Source of the DNA: Demequina phytophila
Lineage (GTDB): Bacteria; Actinomycetota; Actinomycetes; Actinomycetales; Demequinaceae
Reading direction: 5' to 3'
DNA: 64,000 bases
Assembly (NCBI RefSeq): GCF_000971135.1
Contig: NZ_BBLW01000003.1
Location: 310,001 to 374,000 of the forward strand
In this document: piece after piece, positions 1-8,123 of the stretch
Numbering within the stretch: the first letter of the stretch is position 1
How the letters are laid out: every line of letters begins with the position of its first letter
Translations under genes and position numbers: made by a program
The notes under the pieces: generated by a model
What the model was told of the DNA's origin: nothing
The model's database searches: none
What the model saw: only the letters and a program-made list of their open reading frames with translations

Positions 1-171
1 CGCGCCCGCGGGGGCCGGATAGCGGCCCTGACGCTGCAGGATGTCGGCCCGGTTGACCCCGGCCGCTGTGATCCGCATCACAGCGTCATGCGCACCGACC
101 GCCGGTAATGCCACATCTGCCAGGTGTAATACCTCCGGACCGCCCGGTGAGGTGACAAGAGTGGCTTTCAT
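1..171 (-). CDS. NAD(P)H:quinone oxidoreductase, N-terminal fragment cut by the window edge
   Basis: Reading leftwards from an ATG at 171 gives 57 codons with no stop before the window edge. The sequence begins MKATLVTSPGGPEVLHLADV and continues to A-A-G-V-N-R-A-D-I-L-Q-R-Q-G-R-Y-P, the typical start of zinc-independent quinone oxidoreductases of the medium-chain dehydrogenase family (NADPH-dependent reduction of quinones or enones). The nucleotide-binding and catalytic body lies outside the window. A GGAG Shine-Dalgarno sits 6 nt before the ATG, which fixes the start. It is divergent from the conservon operon, and the 173-nt gap between them should hold both promoters. Family call confident, substrate unknown. 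Confidence 0.85.
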   Translation of the reverse strand, partial: MKATLVTSPGGPEVLHLADVALPAVGAHDAVMRITAAGVNRADILQRQGRYPAPAGA

Positions 172-344
172 CACTTTCTCCGATTTCCCCCGTCATAGTG
201 GGCCGCCCCTATCCTCTCAACACACGACGCCCACGGATGATGGCTCATGTTCCCCCAGGTGTGGCCGATAACCCGGGGGAGCGGCCGCTTGAATCCACGC
301 ACACAGGCGTCACGCCTATGCGGCGGCTCGGGAGGGGAAGGTCC

Positions 345-3300
345 ATGCTTCAGAGGCTCGGCATTCGAGGAAAGCTCCTCGCCGTCGTCATGGTGCCCGT
401 TCTCGTGCTCGCGGCCGCGGTCGCGTACATCAGCGTCACCGCGTCCCGGTCCTACACCAGCAGCTCCAACGCGGAGCGGCTCGTGGACACGCTGGGACAG
501 GCGCGCGAGACGGAGGCCGACCTCCAGACGGAGCGCTCCGCCGCGCTCACCTACGTGCACCTGATCCAGGACACGAGCGCCAAGCTCGCGGCCGCGCAGG
601 AGGAGGTCACGAGGCGCTGGACCACGCTCGCCGACAAGGTCGACCGCCTCGACTCGCCCTCCGCCGACTCGCTCCTGGACTTCACCGCTGACCAGCTCGG
701 CGGCGCGGGTGCCGCGATGCTGCCCGACGCGCGTGCCGTGCAGATGGCGGCGCCCGAGACCGCGGGCGACTGGGTGGTCATGCCGACCGCGGACGAGGTC
801 GCGGCCATGGACAAGGAGTACAGCGACGCGTCGCGTTCGCTCGACACCATGTCGAACCAGGCGCCCGAGGAGCTCGACCTCGCGCTCGAGTTCGCCGCCC
901 TCTCCTACGCGATCCAGCAGGAGGCGGACTTCGCGCACGCCCTGTACTCGGACACCGCCGACTCCCGCGCGACCCTGGAGGCCACCTTCCCGGCGGTCGA
1001 CACGGGGCTGGACGACATCGCCGCCGAGGCCGCCACCGTCGAGGCGACCGAGGACAACGCAGCCGCGCTCGCCTCCGTGGCGGCCGGCAGCGAGCTGCGC
1101 GACTCGCTCCCCGAGATCCGCGCGGGGGTCCGCTCCGCCGCCCTGTCGCCCTCCGCGATCCTCAAGTACTACACCTCGGTCGTCGACACGTTCGTCGACG
1201 CCACCGACGCGGTCGCCCTCGCGGTGCCCGACCGCAACGTCGTCGCGACGCTCCAGGCGTACGGTGCCATCGACCGCCTCATCGAGCGCGTGAAGTACGA
1301 GGGCGACGCGTTCGACCGCCTGATCCGCCAGGGCTCGTTCGTCACCGCCGAGGTGGCGAGCACCCGTACGCTCGTCGAGCGCACCCGCATCGCGCTCGAG
1401 GACGCCCAGGCGCGCGGCGCCGGCCTCAACCCGGCCATCGAGGTCCCCGACTTCGGAGCGTCCGCGACCTCCACCGGAACGTCCTTCACGACCATCCAGG
1501 GCTCCGTGCTCACCGGCCTCGACTCCGCGCTGGTGACGGCGCGCACGGCCGACTGGCCCGCCAAGGTCCAGATGGAGCTCGACCAGTACATCCCGCTGCG
1601 CGAGCAGGCGTGGGACCGCACCACCAGCGCGATCTCCGCGAACACGCGCAACGCGCTCTCCGCGACGTACCTCACCCTCGCGATCGGCATCGGCGCCGTC
1701 ATCGGCTCGCTGCTCATCGCGTTCGCCATCTCCCGCCGGATCGTCAACCCGCTCCGCCGCCTCACCACCACCGCCGCCGCGGTGCGGGAGGAGCTGCCCC
1801 GCCTCGTGGAGCGCGTCGCGCAGCCCGGCGAGGACGTGGACGTGTCCGAGGTGCAGATCACCGTCGAGTCGCAGGACGAGGTGGGCCGCCTCGCGGAGGC
1901 GTTCAACGGCGTCAACGCGGCCACCATCGAGATCGCCCGCGAGCAGGCCGCCCTGCGTGGATCGATCTCCGAGATGTTCGTCAACGTCGCCCGCCGCGAC
2001 CAGGTGCTCCTCAACCGCCAGCTCTCCAGCATCGACGAGATGGAGCGCAGCGAGGACGACCCGGACCGCCTCACCCGCCTGTTCGCGCTGGACCACCTGG
2101 CCACCCGGATGCGCCGCAACTCGGAGTCGCTGCTCGTGCTCGCGGGCATCGACACCGGACGTCGCCTGCGCCGCCCCATGCCGCTGTCGGACGTGGTGCG
2201 CACCGCATCGTCCGAGATCGAGCTCTACGAGCGCGTCGATCTCGACCTCGTGGTCGACCCCGCGATGCTCGGCCACCAGGCCCTCACCGCCGCGCACCTG
2301 TTCGCGGAGCTGCTCGAGAACGCGACCGTGTTCTCGGACCCCGGCTCGCGCGTGGTGGTTCGCACCGGGCGCACCGAGGAGGGCTTCACCGTCGAGGTGA
2401 TCGACACCGGCATCGGCATGACCGACGCGGAGCTCGCCGAGGCGAACAGCCGTGTCCAGTCGTCCGCCGCGTCCGAGATCCTGGGCGCGCAGCGCCTGGG
2501 CCTGTTCGTGGTCGGGCGCATCGCCCGGCGCCTCGGTGCGCAGGTGGCGCTGTCCTCGCTCGAGGGCCGCGGCACCGTGGCGACCGTGCTGCTGCCCGCG
2601 GCGCTCTTCGAGGCCCCCGAGGCGGCGGCCCCCGCGGCCGTCGCGCCGATCGGCGAGGCGTACGCCCCGACCACGGTGGTCGAGGGCGCCAGCCTGAGCG
2701 GCCGCGCCGCCGAGGAGCCCGAGGCGGCTCCCGCCCCGGTCGCGGCGGCGGAGCCTCCGGTCGCCGTCCCCGCGCTCGATGCCGACGACGACTCGATCCC
2801 GATGCCCGTGGGCCTCGAGGCCCTCATCGCGGCGGACGCCGCGGCCGCGCCCGTGGTCGAGGAGGTCTCCGGACCCGAGCTCACGTCCGGCACCACCACG
2901 GCCGGCCTGCCCACGCGTCGCCGTCGCGCCGCCGAGACGCCGGCCGATGCCCCGGCCCAGCCGGAGCAGACGGGCGTGGGTCTCCCGGTGCGCGCCACCG
3001 CCGACCAGCTCGACGCGCTCGACGCGGAGGCATCGGCCTTCACCCCCGCGGTGTCTCCGGCGGAGATCGCGCCGCAGACGCCCGAGGAGCGTGCCTCCGT
3101 GTTCCGCGGATTCCGTTCCCGCCGCGACAACGAGCAGCCCGCCGAGTTCGAGCCGCTGCCCACCGTCGAGCCCCCGGTGATGGCCGAGGCTCTCGCGGAC
3201 GAGCCCGAGGCCCCCGCGCTCCCGGCACGTGCCGCCGGAGGGGCGTTCGCGGCGTTCGACGCGTTCCGCCGCGCCACCGAGGCCGCCGCCGAGCAGCCGG

Positions 3301-5009
3301 CGCCGTCCGAGCAGTCGGCGCCGGTGGTCGAGCCCGTGCTCGAGCCCCTGGTCGAGGTCGTGCCCGCGTTCGCGCCCGCGATGGCCGAGGCCGTCGTAGA
3401 GCCCGAGCCCGAGCCCGAGCCCGAAGCGGTCACCGAGCCGGAGCCTGCGCTCCCGACGTTCTCCATGCCCAAGCTCGCGACCGGTGAGACCCCCGCGGTC
3501 GCCGTCGAGGAGCCGGCGCCCACCTCGCCGTTCGCGCGGTCGCCGTACGGCGCCGCGTTCGCCGGCGCGGAGTCTCCTGCGCTGACGCCGGCACCGCTGG
3601 CACGCCGTGAGCGCGCCGCCCGGGCGCCGGAGCCGGAGACCGCGCCGCAGCCTGAGCCGCAGATCGAGGTGGAGATCGACGCGCTGTCGATCCCGATGCT
3701 CGAGCCCGATGACGGCGCCATCGTCGAGGAGTCCGCTCCGGCCGCGGAGCAGGAGCCCGCCACGGCCGCCGCCCCCGCCCCGGTGATGCCGTGGGCGAGC
3801 GTCTCCGAGCCGCAGATCGAGGCGCCGGCGTCGTGGCCCCTGCCGGCCATCGAGGAGATCGAGCCCGTCGAGGCGGTCTCGCTCGCGGAGCTCGACGAGC
3901 CCGCGATGCCCGTCGCGACTCCCGCGGTCGAGACCGTCCGGGAGCTCGAGACGGCACCCGAGCCCGAGCCGGTCGCCGCACCTGTCGCCGATGCGCCGTG
4001 GCTCGACGCGGCCGCGTTCGCCGCGGCCGCCGCCGAGCACGAGCACGCCCGCGAGGCGGCGCTCACGGCCGAGGCGCAGGCGCCGGCACCCGCCGAGACT
4101 GCGCCGATGGGCGGACCGAGCATCGACGACATCATCGCGGAGGCGTCGGGACACGAGTCCGGACGCGAGGGCTTCTTCGGTCGCCTGTTCGGCCGTGGCC
4201 GTCGCGATGTTGAGCCCGCGGCGAAGCCGTTCACGCAGGAGGAGGCCCCCGCGTTCGCCCCGGCGGCCGCGGCCGCCGCGATCGAGCCCGAGACCCCGCC
4301 GCAGGCGTTCCAGCCGGCGGCGTTCGAGCCCGAGACCCAGCCCGAGCCGTTCCCGGTCGCATCGGAGCCCGCGGCCGTCGCCGAGCCCGAGCCCGTCGCG
4401 GAGCCCGCACCCGAGCCCGAGCCTGCTCGCGCATGGACGGCCTCGTTCGAGCCGGAGGCCTCGTCGGTGGACGCCGCCGCGGCACCGGCGGAGCCGTACA
4501 CCCCCTGGAACGCGGCGTCGTTCCAGCCCGAGTGGCCGACCCCCGCGCCGGCGGCCGAGCCCGAGCCCGCACCCGCGGCGGCGCTCACGCCCGAGCAGCT
4601 CGCGGAGGCGCACGGCTGGGAGAGCGCGGGAGCGTCCGCGCTGGCAGCCGCCGGGGCCGAGTCCGTCGCGCAGTCCTACCAGCCCGTGCTCGACACCGAG
4701 AACTCGTCGGGTCGCGCCTGGGAGGACGACGTCGACCTCACGCGTGCCGCGTTCTCCGAGCTCAGCTCGCTGTCGGAGTCCCGTCCCCGCGTCGAGAAGA
4801 CGAAGGCCGGGCTCCAGAAGCGTCGCCGCACGGAGGCCGCCCCGGTGGAGACCACGCCTCTCGAGGACGAGGTCACCCTCGCGCCCAAGGAGCGTGATGC
4901 CGAGGCCGTGCGCAGCCGCTTCAGCAGCTTCTACTCGGGCACCCAGCGTGCCCGGACGGACGCCGCCGAGCTCGACCTCCATTCGGCGCCGCAGCACGCG
5001 AACGAGTGA
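345..5009 (+). CDS. cvnA: Conservon sensor histidine kinase (CvnA-like) with a very long low-complexity C-terminal tail
   Basis: First gene of a conservon: a membrane sensor kinase expected to work with the roadblock, DUF742 and GTPase proteins encoded next. The 1554-residue protein has a membrane helix near residues 10-30, an extracellular nitrate/sulfonate-sensing-type domain to about 430, a second helix near 440-463, HAMP, then a histidine kinase core with A-L-D-H-L-A-T-R near 581, N-box ELLENATVFS near 654 and D-T-G-I-G-M near 686. After about residue 760 some 700 residues are dominated by Pro, Ala, Glu and Val, with PEPEPEPE-like runs; the last 100 residues regain ordinary composition. 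The start at 345 has GGAGG at 331-335; in-frame starts at 198 and 318 lack such a site. The kinase call is firm, the signal unknown, and the tail is unusually long for the family. Confidence 0.9.
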   Translation: MLQRLGIRGKLLAVVMVPVLVLAAAVAYISVTASRSYTSSSNAERLVDTLGQARETEADLQTERSAALTYVHLIQDTSAKLAAAQEEVTRRWTTLADKVDRLDSPSADSLLDFTADQLGGAGAAMLPDARAVQMAAPETAGDWVVMPTADEVAAMDKEYSDASRSLDTMSNQAPEELDLALEFAALSYAIQQEADFAHALYSDTADSRATLEATFPAVDTGLDDIAAEAATVEATEDNAAALASVAAGSELRDSLPEIRAGVRSAALSPSAILKYYTSVVDTFVDATDAVALAVPDRNVVATLQAYGAIDRLIERVKYEGDAFDRLIRQGSFVTAEVASTRTLVERTRIALEDAQARGAGLNPAIEVPDFGASATSTGTSFTTIQGSVLTGLDSALVTARTADWPAKVQMELDQYIPLREQAWDRTTSAISANTRNALSATYLTLAIGIGAVIGSLLIAFAISRRIVNPLRRLTTTAAAVREELPRLVERVAQPGEDVDVSEVQITVESQDEVGRLAEAFNGVNAATIEIAREQAALRGSISEMFVNVARRDQVLLNRQLSSIDEMERSEDDPDRLTRLFALDHLATRMRRNSESLLVLAGIDTGRRLRRPMPLSDVVRTASSEIELYERVDLDLVVDPAMLGHQALTAAHLFAELLENATVFSDPGSRVVVRTGRTEEGFTVEVIDTGIGMTDAELAEANSRVQSSAASEILGAQRLGLFVVGRIARRLGAQVALSSLEGRGTVATVLLPAALFEAPEAAAPAAVAPIGEAYAPTTVVEGASLSGRAAEEPEAAPAPVAAAEPPVAVPALDADDDSIPMPVGLEALIAADAAAAPVVEEVSGPELTSGTTTAGLPTRRRRAAETPADAPAQPEQTGVGLPVRATADQLDALDAEASAFTPAVSPAEIAPQTPEERASVFRGFRSRRDNEQPAEFEPLPTVEPPVMAEALADEPEAPALPARAAGGAFAAFDAFRRATEAAAEQPAPSEQSAPVVEPVLEPLVEVVPAFAPAMAEAVVEPEPEPEPEAVTEPEPALPTFSMPKLATGETPAVAVEEPAPTSPFARSPYGAAFAGAESPALTPAPLARRERAARAPEPETAPQPEPQIEVEIDALSIPMLEPDDGAIVEESAPAAEQEPATAAAPAPVMPWASVSEPQIEAPASWPLPAIEEIEPVEAVSLAELDEPAMPVATPAVETVRELETAPEPEPVAAPVADAPWLDAAAFAAAAAEHEHAREAALTAEAQAPAPAETAPMGGPSIDDIIAEASGHESGREGFFGRLFGRGRRDVEPAAKPFTQEEAPAFAPAAAAAAIEPETPPQAFQPAAFEPETQPEPFPVASEPAAVAEPEPVAEPAPEPEPARAWTASFEPEASSVDAAAAPAEPYTPWNAASFQPEWPTPAPAAEPEPAPAAALTPEQLAEAHGWESAGASALAAAGAESVAQSYQPVLDTENSSGRAWEDDVDLTRAAFSELSSLSESRPRVEKTKAGLQKRRRTEAAPVETTPLEDEVTLAPKERDAEAVRSRFSSFYSGTQRARTDAAELDLHSAPQHANE

Positions 5010-5073
5010 CCACCATGACCGCCTCTGCAACCCCTCAGGCCCTCGGGCCCCGCACCACCCTCAAGGAGCACAA

Positions 5074-5514
5074 GTGACCGCCCTCAGCACCGAGGCCACC
5101 AATTTCGGGTGGCTCCTGGACAACTTCGTCGAGTCCGTGCCCGGCACGCGCCACACCCTCGTGGTGAGCGCGGACGGCCTGCTCATGGCGATGTCGAAGA
5201 ACCTCGACCGCACCGAGGGTGACACCCTGGCCGCGATCGTCGCCGGCATGTCGAGCCTCACGCGCGGCGCGGCACGCCAGCTGCAGGCGGGCGAGGTGCG
5301 CCAGTCCATCGTCGAGATGGACGAGCTGTTCCTGTTCCTCATGAGCGTGTCCAACGGCTCGGTGCTCGCGGTCGCCGCGGACTCGACCTGCGACGTGGGC
5401 CTCGTGGGCTACGAGATGACGCTGCTCGTCTCGCGCTTCGAGAACGCCCTCACGCCGCAGCTCATCACCGAGATGCGTCAGAACCTCCCCACGGACGGCC
5501 AGACGCGGGTCTGA
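5074..5514 (+). CDS. cvnB: Roadblock/LC7 domain protein (CvnB-like)
   Basis: A 146-residue protein filled by one Roadblock/LC7 domain (for example FGWLLDNFVESVPGTRHTLV, then a conserved D-G-L-L-M). Such small proteins act as GTPase partners or regulators of the conservon GTPase. The GTG start at 5074 is preceded by AAGGAG at 5062-5067. The stop codon is followed after one base by the ATG of the DUF742 gene, so the two are translationally linked. Gene order kinase, roadblock, DUF742, GTPase is the canonical conservon order. Function is inferred from family and context. Confidence 0.93.
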   Translation: MTALSTEATNFGWLLDNFVESVPGTRHTLVVSADGLLMAMSKNLDRTEGDTLAAIVAGMSSLTRGAARQLQAGEVRQSIVEMDELFLFLMSVSNGSVLAVAADSTCDVGLVGYEMTLLVSRFENALTPQLITEMRQNLPTDGQTRV

Positions 5515-5515
5515 C

Positions 5516-5914
5516 ATGTCCGATGCCACGATGCCGCACGACGGCGAGGAGGAGGCGTACACCGTCAGGCCCTATGCGCTGACCGGTGGACGCGTGAGCG
5601 CCGCGAGCTCCGACCTGCCCATGGAGGCGCTGGTCGAGTCGACGGTCGACCCCCAGGCTTCCTCGGGCCTCACGCCCGAGAAGAAGAAGATCCTGCAGCT
5701 CGCTGCGGGTCAGTTCCAGTCCGTGGCCGAGCTCTCTGCCCACACCCGGCTTCCGCTGGGTGTGGTCCGGGTGCTGGTGACGGACCTTGCCGAAGTCAAC
5801 TATCTGAAGATCCACGTAGGCGGCACGGCCGACGACGCGACCACGCACGATGCGTCCGGCGGCCTGTCCCTCAGTCTCCTGGAGAGTGTCCTCGATGGCA
5901 TCGCAGCCCTCTAA
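5516..5914 (+). CDS. cvnC: DUF742 family protein (CvnC-like)
   Basis: A 132-residue protein with the DUF742 hallmarks VRPYALTGGR near the N-terminus, then L-P-M-E-A-L-V and SVAELSAHTRLPLGVVRVLV, which looks like a small winged-helix fold. DUF742 proteins are the third member of actinobacterial conservons and probably act as adaptors or DNA-binding outputs of the kinase/GTPase complex; biochemical function is not settled. It starts one base after the roadblock stop and overlaps the GTPase gene by 20 bp. Confidence 0.93.
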   Translation: MSDATMPHDGEEEAYTVRPYALTGGRVSAASSDLPMEALVESTVDPQASSGLTPEKKKILQLAAGQFQSVAELSAHTRLPLGVVRVLVTDLAEVNYLKIHVGGTADDATTHDASGGLSLSLLESVLDGIAAL

Positions 5915-6497
5915 CGCGGCCGTCGCCGCGCCGGCGGCCACCACGGCGCCCACCGTCGTCAAGATCGTCATCGCGGGCGGCTTCGCCGTCGGCAAGACGA
6001 CCTTCATCGGCTCGATCTCCGACATCGACCCGCTCAACACCGAGGCCGCGATGACCGAGCACTCGGTCGGCGTCGATGACGCGGGTGGCGTCACGGACCG
6101 CAAGACCACCACCACCGTCGCCATGGACTTCGGCCGCATCGCGCTGCCGGGCTCGCTGTGGCTCTACCTGTTCGGCACCCCCGGCCAGGACCGCTTCCTG
6201 TTCATGTGGGACGACCTGGTCCGCGGCGCGATCGGCGCCGTCGTCCTCGTCGACACCGAGCGCCTCGACCAGTGCTTCCCCGCGGTCGACTACTTCGAGG
6301 GCCGCGGCATCCCGTTCGTGGTGTGCGTCAACTGCTTCGACGGCGTCGCCCGCCACACCCTCGAGGACGTCCGCGAGGCCCTGGGCCTGTCGGACGACAC
6401 CCCGATCATGTACACGGACGCCCGCGAGAAGGCCGCCACCAAGCAGGCGCTCATCTCCGTCGTCCAGCTCGCGATGCGTCGCATCCGCAACCGCTGA
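5895..6497 (+). CDS. cvnD: Conservon GTP-binding protein (CvnD-like)
   Basis: Small Ras-like ATP/GTP-binding protein of 200 residues. G1 is GGFAVGKTT (residues 28-36); G3 is L-F-G-T-P-G-Q-D-R-F, where Pro replaces the usual residue after the DxxG aspartate. The G4 position reads V-C-V-N-C-F-D, that is N-C-F-D instead of NKxD. The ATG at 5895 has GGAG ten bases upstream and lies inside the end of the DUF742 gene. It is the last conservon gene: no cytochrome P450 gene follows and a strong terminator is just downstream. The GTPase is expected to relay signals from the sensor kinase at the membrane. Confidence 0.93.
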   Translation: MASQPSNAAVAAPAATTAPTVVKIVIAGGFAVGKTTFIGSISDIDPLNTEAAMTEHSVGVDDAGGVTDRKTTTTVAMDFGRIALPGSLWLYLFGTPGQDRFLFMWDDLVRGAIGAVVLVDTERLDQCFPAVDYFEGRGIPFVVCVNCFDGVARHTLEDVREALGLSDDTPIMYTDAREKAATKQALISVVQLAMRRIRNR

Positions 6498-6511
6498 ACC
6501 CAGCTGAGGCA

Positions 6512-6541
6512 GGCAGAGCCCCCGTGCGCGGGGGCTCTGCC
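6512..6541 (+). terminator. Terminator of the conservon operon
   Basis: Perfect 12-bp stem (6512-6523 with 6530-6541) and a 6-nt loop, 15 nt after the GTPase stop. There is no T-tract, as is common in high-GC actinobacteria. Confidence 0.8.
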
Positions 6542-6603
6542 ATGTCCGGGGCGACCCGAGCATCGTCCCCCGTCCGGTGCGGGGCGCCCGCCCGAGGGCG
6601 GGC

Positions 6604-6609
6604 TACCCT
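6604..6609 (+). promoter_or_regulatory. -10 box TACCCT of the PIN-like gene
   Basis: TACCCT lies 6 nt before the GTG at 6616, the spacing expected for a leaderless transcript. No Shine-Dalgarno is visible. Confidence 0.5.
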
Positions 6610-6615
6610 TCTACC

Positions 6616-7044
6616 GTGATCTACGTCGACGGCACCGGGCTGTGCCGGTTCCTGCCCGGCGTGCGCTACTTCGACGAGTTCAACGACTTCGCCGTGCCCC
6701 GCATCCACGAGCTCGCGACCACGCAGCTCGGGTTCACCGAGCTGCGTCAGGCGGCGGAGCTGTACCCCCGCGAGCAGAAGGCCAAGGCCTTCGACGTGGT
6801 GGAGATGGTGCGCGGCTCGATCCCGGTCATCCGGTTCTCCGAGCACAACATGTCCGTGTCGACGCATGCGGTCGCGGTGCTGAAGCCGTTCGCCGCGCTG
6901 CACCTGGGTGCCGCCGTCGCGCACCCGCAGATCCACGCGATCCTCACCTACGACATCGAGCTCGCACGTGCCGCCGAGCTCTACGAGCTGCAGGTGCTGA
7001 GCCCCGGCCTCGCTCCGGGCTGGCACAATACAACCGGCGCGTGA
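6616..7044 (+). CDS. PIN-domain-like protein with one altered acidic residue
   Basis: A 142-residue protein. The arrangement fits a PIN (VapC-like) fold: D5 in I-Y-V-D-G, E42 in F-T-E-L-R, a segment AALHLGAAVAHP, then I-L-T-Y-D (D113) and a C-terminal L-Q-V-L-S-P-G. PIN nucleases usually read D-A-L-H-L-A where this one has A-A-L-H-L-G, so the third metal-binding aspartate is replaced by A94. No antitoxin gene is adjacent: upstream is the conservon terminator, downstream two tRNA-Ser genes. It could be an inactive or divergent PIN protein. The fold assignment is by pattern only. Confidence 0.6.
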   Translation: MIYVDGTGLCRFLPGVRYFDEFNDFAVPRIHELATTQLGFTELRQAAELYPREQKAKAFDVVEMVRGSIPVIRFSEHNMSVSTHAVAVLKPFAALHLGAAVAHPQIHAILTYDIELARAAELYELQVLSPGLAPGWHNTTGA

Positions 7045-7068
7045 CCGGCTCCGGCCCGATCGCGTCAA

Positions 7069-7156
7069 GGAGAGTTGACCGAGCGGCCGAAGGTGACGGT
7101 CTTGAAAACCGTTGAGGCGTAACCCGTCTCCGTGGGTTCGAATCCCACACTCTCCG
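7069..7156 (+). tRNA. tRNA-Ser (anticodon UGA)
   Basis: The acceptor arms GGAGAGT (7069-7075) and ACTCTCC (7149-7155) pair fully. The anticodon loop CTTGAAA carries TGA on a 5-bp stem, the T loop is GGTTCGAATCC and a long variable arm marks class II. The 88 nt end at the discriminator G; CCA is not encoded. Confidence 0.95.
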
Positions 7157-7210
7157 CCGCGTGGCGGATTTTGCTCCCGTCGCCGTGCGCCCGCTATCCT
7201 GGGCACCCTT

Positions 7211-7302
7211 GGAGACGTCGCATAGTCAGGTCTAGTGCGCGGTCCTGCTAAGACCGTGAGGGGCTTATACCCCCTCCGTGGGTTCAAATCCCACCGTCTC
7301 CG
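7211..7302 (+). tRNA. tRNA-Ser (anticodon GCU)
   Basis: Acceptor GGAGACG (7211-7217) pairs with CGTCTCC (7295-7301). The anticodon GCT sits in loop CTGCTAA on stem CGGTC/GACCG. There is a long class II variable arm and the T loop reads GGTTCAAATCC. It is 92 nt long, with no encoded CCA, 54 nt after the other serine tRNA, so the two may be co-transcribed. Confidence 0.95.
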
Positions 7303-7310
7303 CTCTCGCG

Positions 7311-7340
7311 AAGGCCCCGGCGCTCACGCGTCGGGGCCTT
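7311..7340 (+). terminator. Terminator after the tRNA-Ser pair
   Basis: Nine-bp stem AAGGCCCCG/CGGGGCCTT with a 12-nt loop, followed by TTCT. It ends the tRNA transcript and sits close to the end of the convergent TetR gene. Confidence 0.75.
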
Positions 7341-7362
7341 TCTGCTGGGGACGATGCGGCGG

Positions 7363-8022
7363 CTACGCGGGCGTCGCGGCCTGCGGCACCCGGATGGGTC
7401 GGGCGGGTTCCAGCGGCTCGTGGAGGTAGCGGTCGAGGAAGCCGCGCAGGAGGCCCTCGACGTCGATGATGTCGCGCTCGAGGAGCCATTGGATCTGCAG
7501 CCCGTCGAGCAGCGCGATCGCCTGCGCCGCGACGTCCATGGGGTCGCACCGGCGCTTGAGCTCGCCCTCCTCCTCGAGCTCGCGCAGCGCGTCGACCAGG
7601 AGCCCGCGCAGCCACGCGTAGCGGGCGCGGAAGTACTCGTGGCCGGGGTGATCGGGGGAGGTCGCCGCCGTCGCGAGCGTCGAGAACAGCTCGAGGGTGC
7701 CGGGCGTCTCGGTGCCGAAGCGCGCGATGTCGATGAACGCCTGGAGCAGTCCGCGCCCGTCGCGCGGCGTGTCGGGCAGGAGGTCGATGCCCAGGTCGTC
7801 CCGCAGGCGCAGGGCGTCGATCAGCAGCTCGCGTTCGTCCGGGTAGGTCGCACGCAGGTCCTCGAGCGTGAGTCCCGCCGCATCTGCGACGCGGGCGGCC
7901 GAGCCGTCGCGCCAGCCGCTGTCGCGGATCTCGTCGAGGGCCGCGGCCGCGAGCGCGCGCTCGTCGAGCTCGAGCCGGAGGCGCCCCCCGGCCGGTCCTT
8001 GGATGCCCATGTCGTGCGTCAT
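7363..8022 (-). CDS. TetR family transcriptional regulator
   Basis: A 219-residue one-component regulator. Residues about 20-70 fit a TetR helix-turn-helix (A-A-R-V-A-D-A-A-G-L-T-L-E-D-L-R-A), and the rest is a helical ligand-binding domain. The ATG at 8022 has GGGAGG 5 nt upstream, which supports the start. It is codirectional with, and downstream of, an epimerase gene, but a 101-nt gap separates them and contains a copy of the dispersed 10-mer. Ligand and targets cannot be inferred; no transporter gene is adjacent. Confidence 0.85.
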   Translation of the reverse strand: MTHDMGIQGPAGGRLRLELDERALAAAALDEIRDSGWRDGSAARVADAAGLTLEDLRATYPDERELLIDALRLRDDLGIDLLPDTPRDGRGLLQAFIDIARFGTETPGTLELFSTLATAATSPDHPGHEYFRARYAWLRGLLVDALRELEEEGELKRRCDPMDVAAQAIALLDGLQIQWLLERDIIDVEGLLRGFLDRYLHEPLEPARPIRVPQAATPA

Positions 8023-8123
8023 CGTCGCCTCCCGAACGCCGTCGTCCAGTCCTTCGACTGTAGCCCCGCGCGGACGGACGCCGCGCGCGGGGCGGGGAGG
8101 GCATCGTCCCCCGGCGAGGCAGG

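Noticed and set aside
41..271. Short plus-strand open frame at the left edge
   Set aside because: It is antisense to the quinone oxidoreductase N-terminus and overlaps the divergent promoter region; no domain and no Shine-Dalgarno.
171..5030. A 1619-codon open frame antisense to the conservon kinase
   Set aside because: It is dominated by Arg, Gly and Leu, mirrors the third-position bias of the true gene, has no domain, and covers a clear sense-strand kinase. High-GC artefact. Similar long antisense frames across the window (for example over copA, purL, GH31) were rejected for the same reason.
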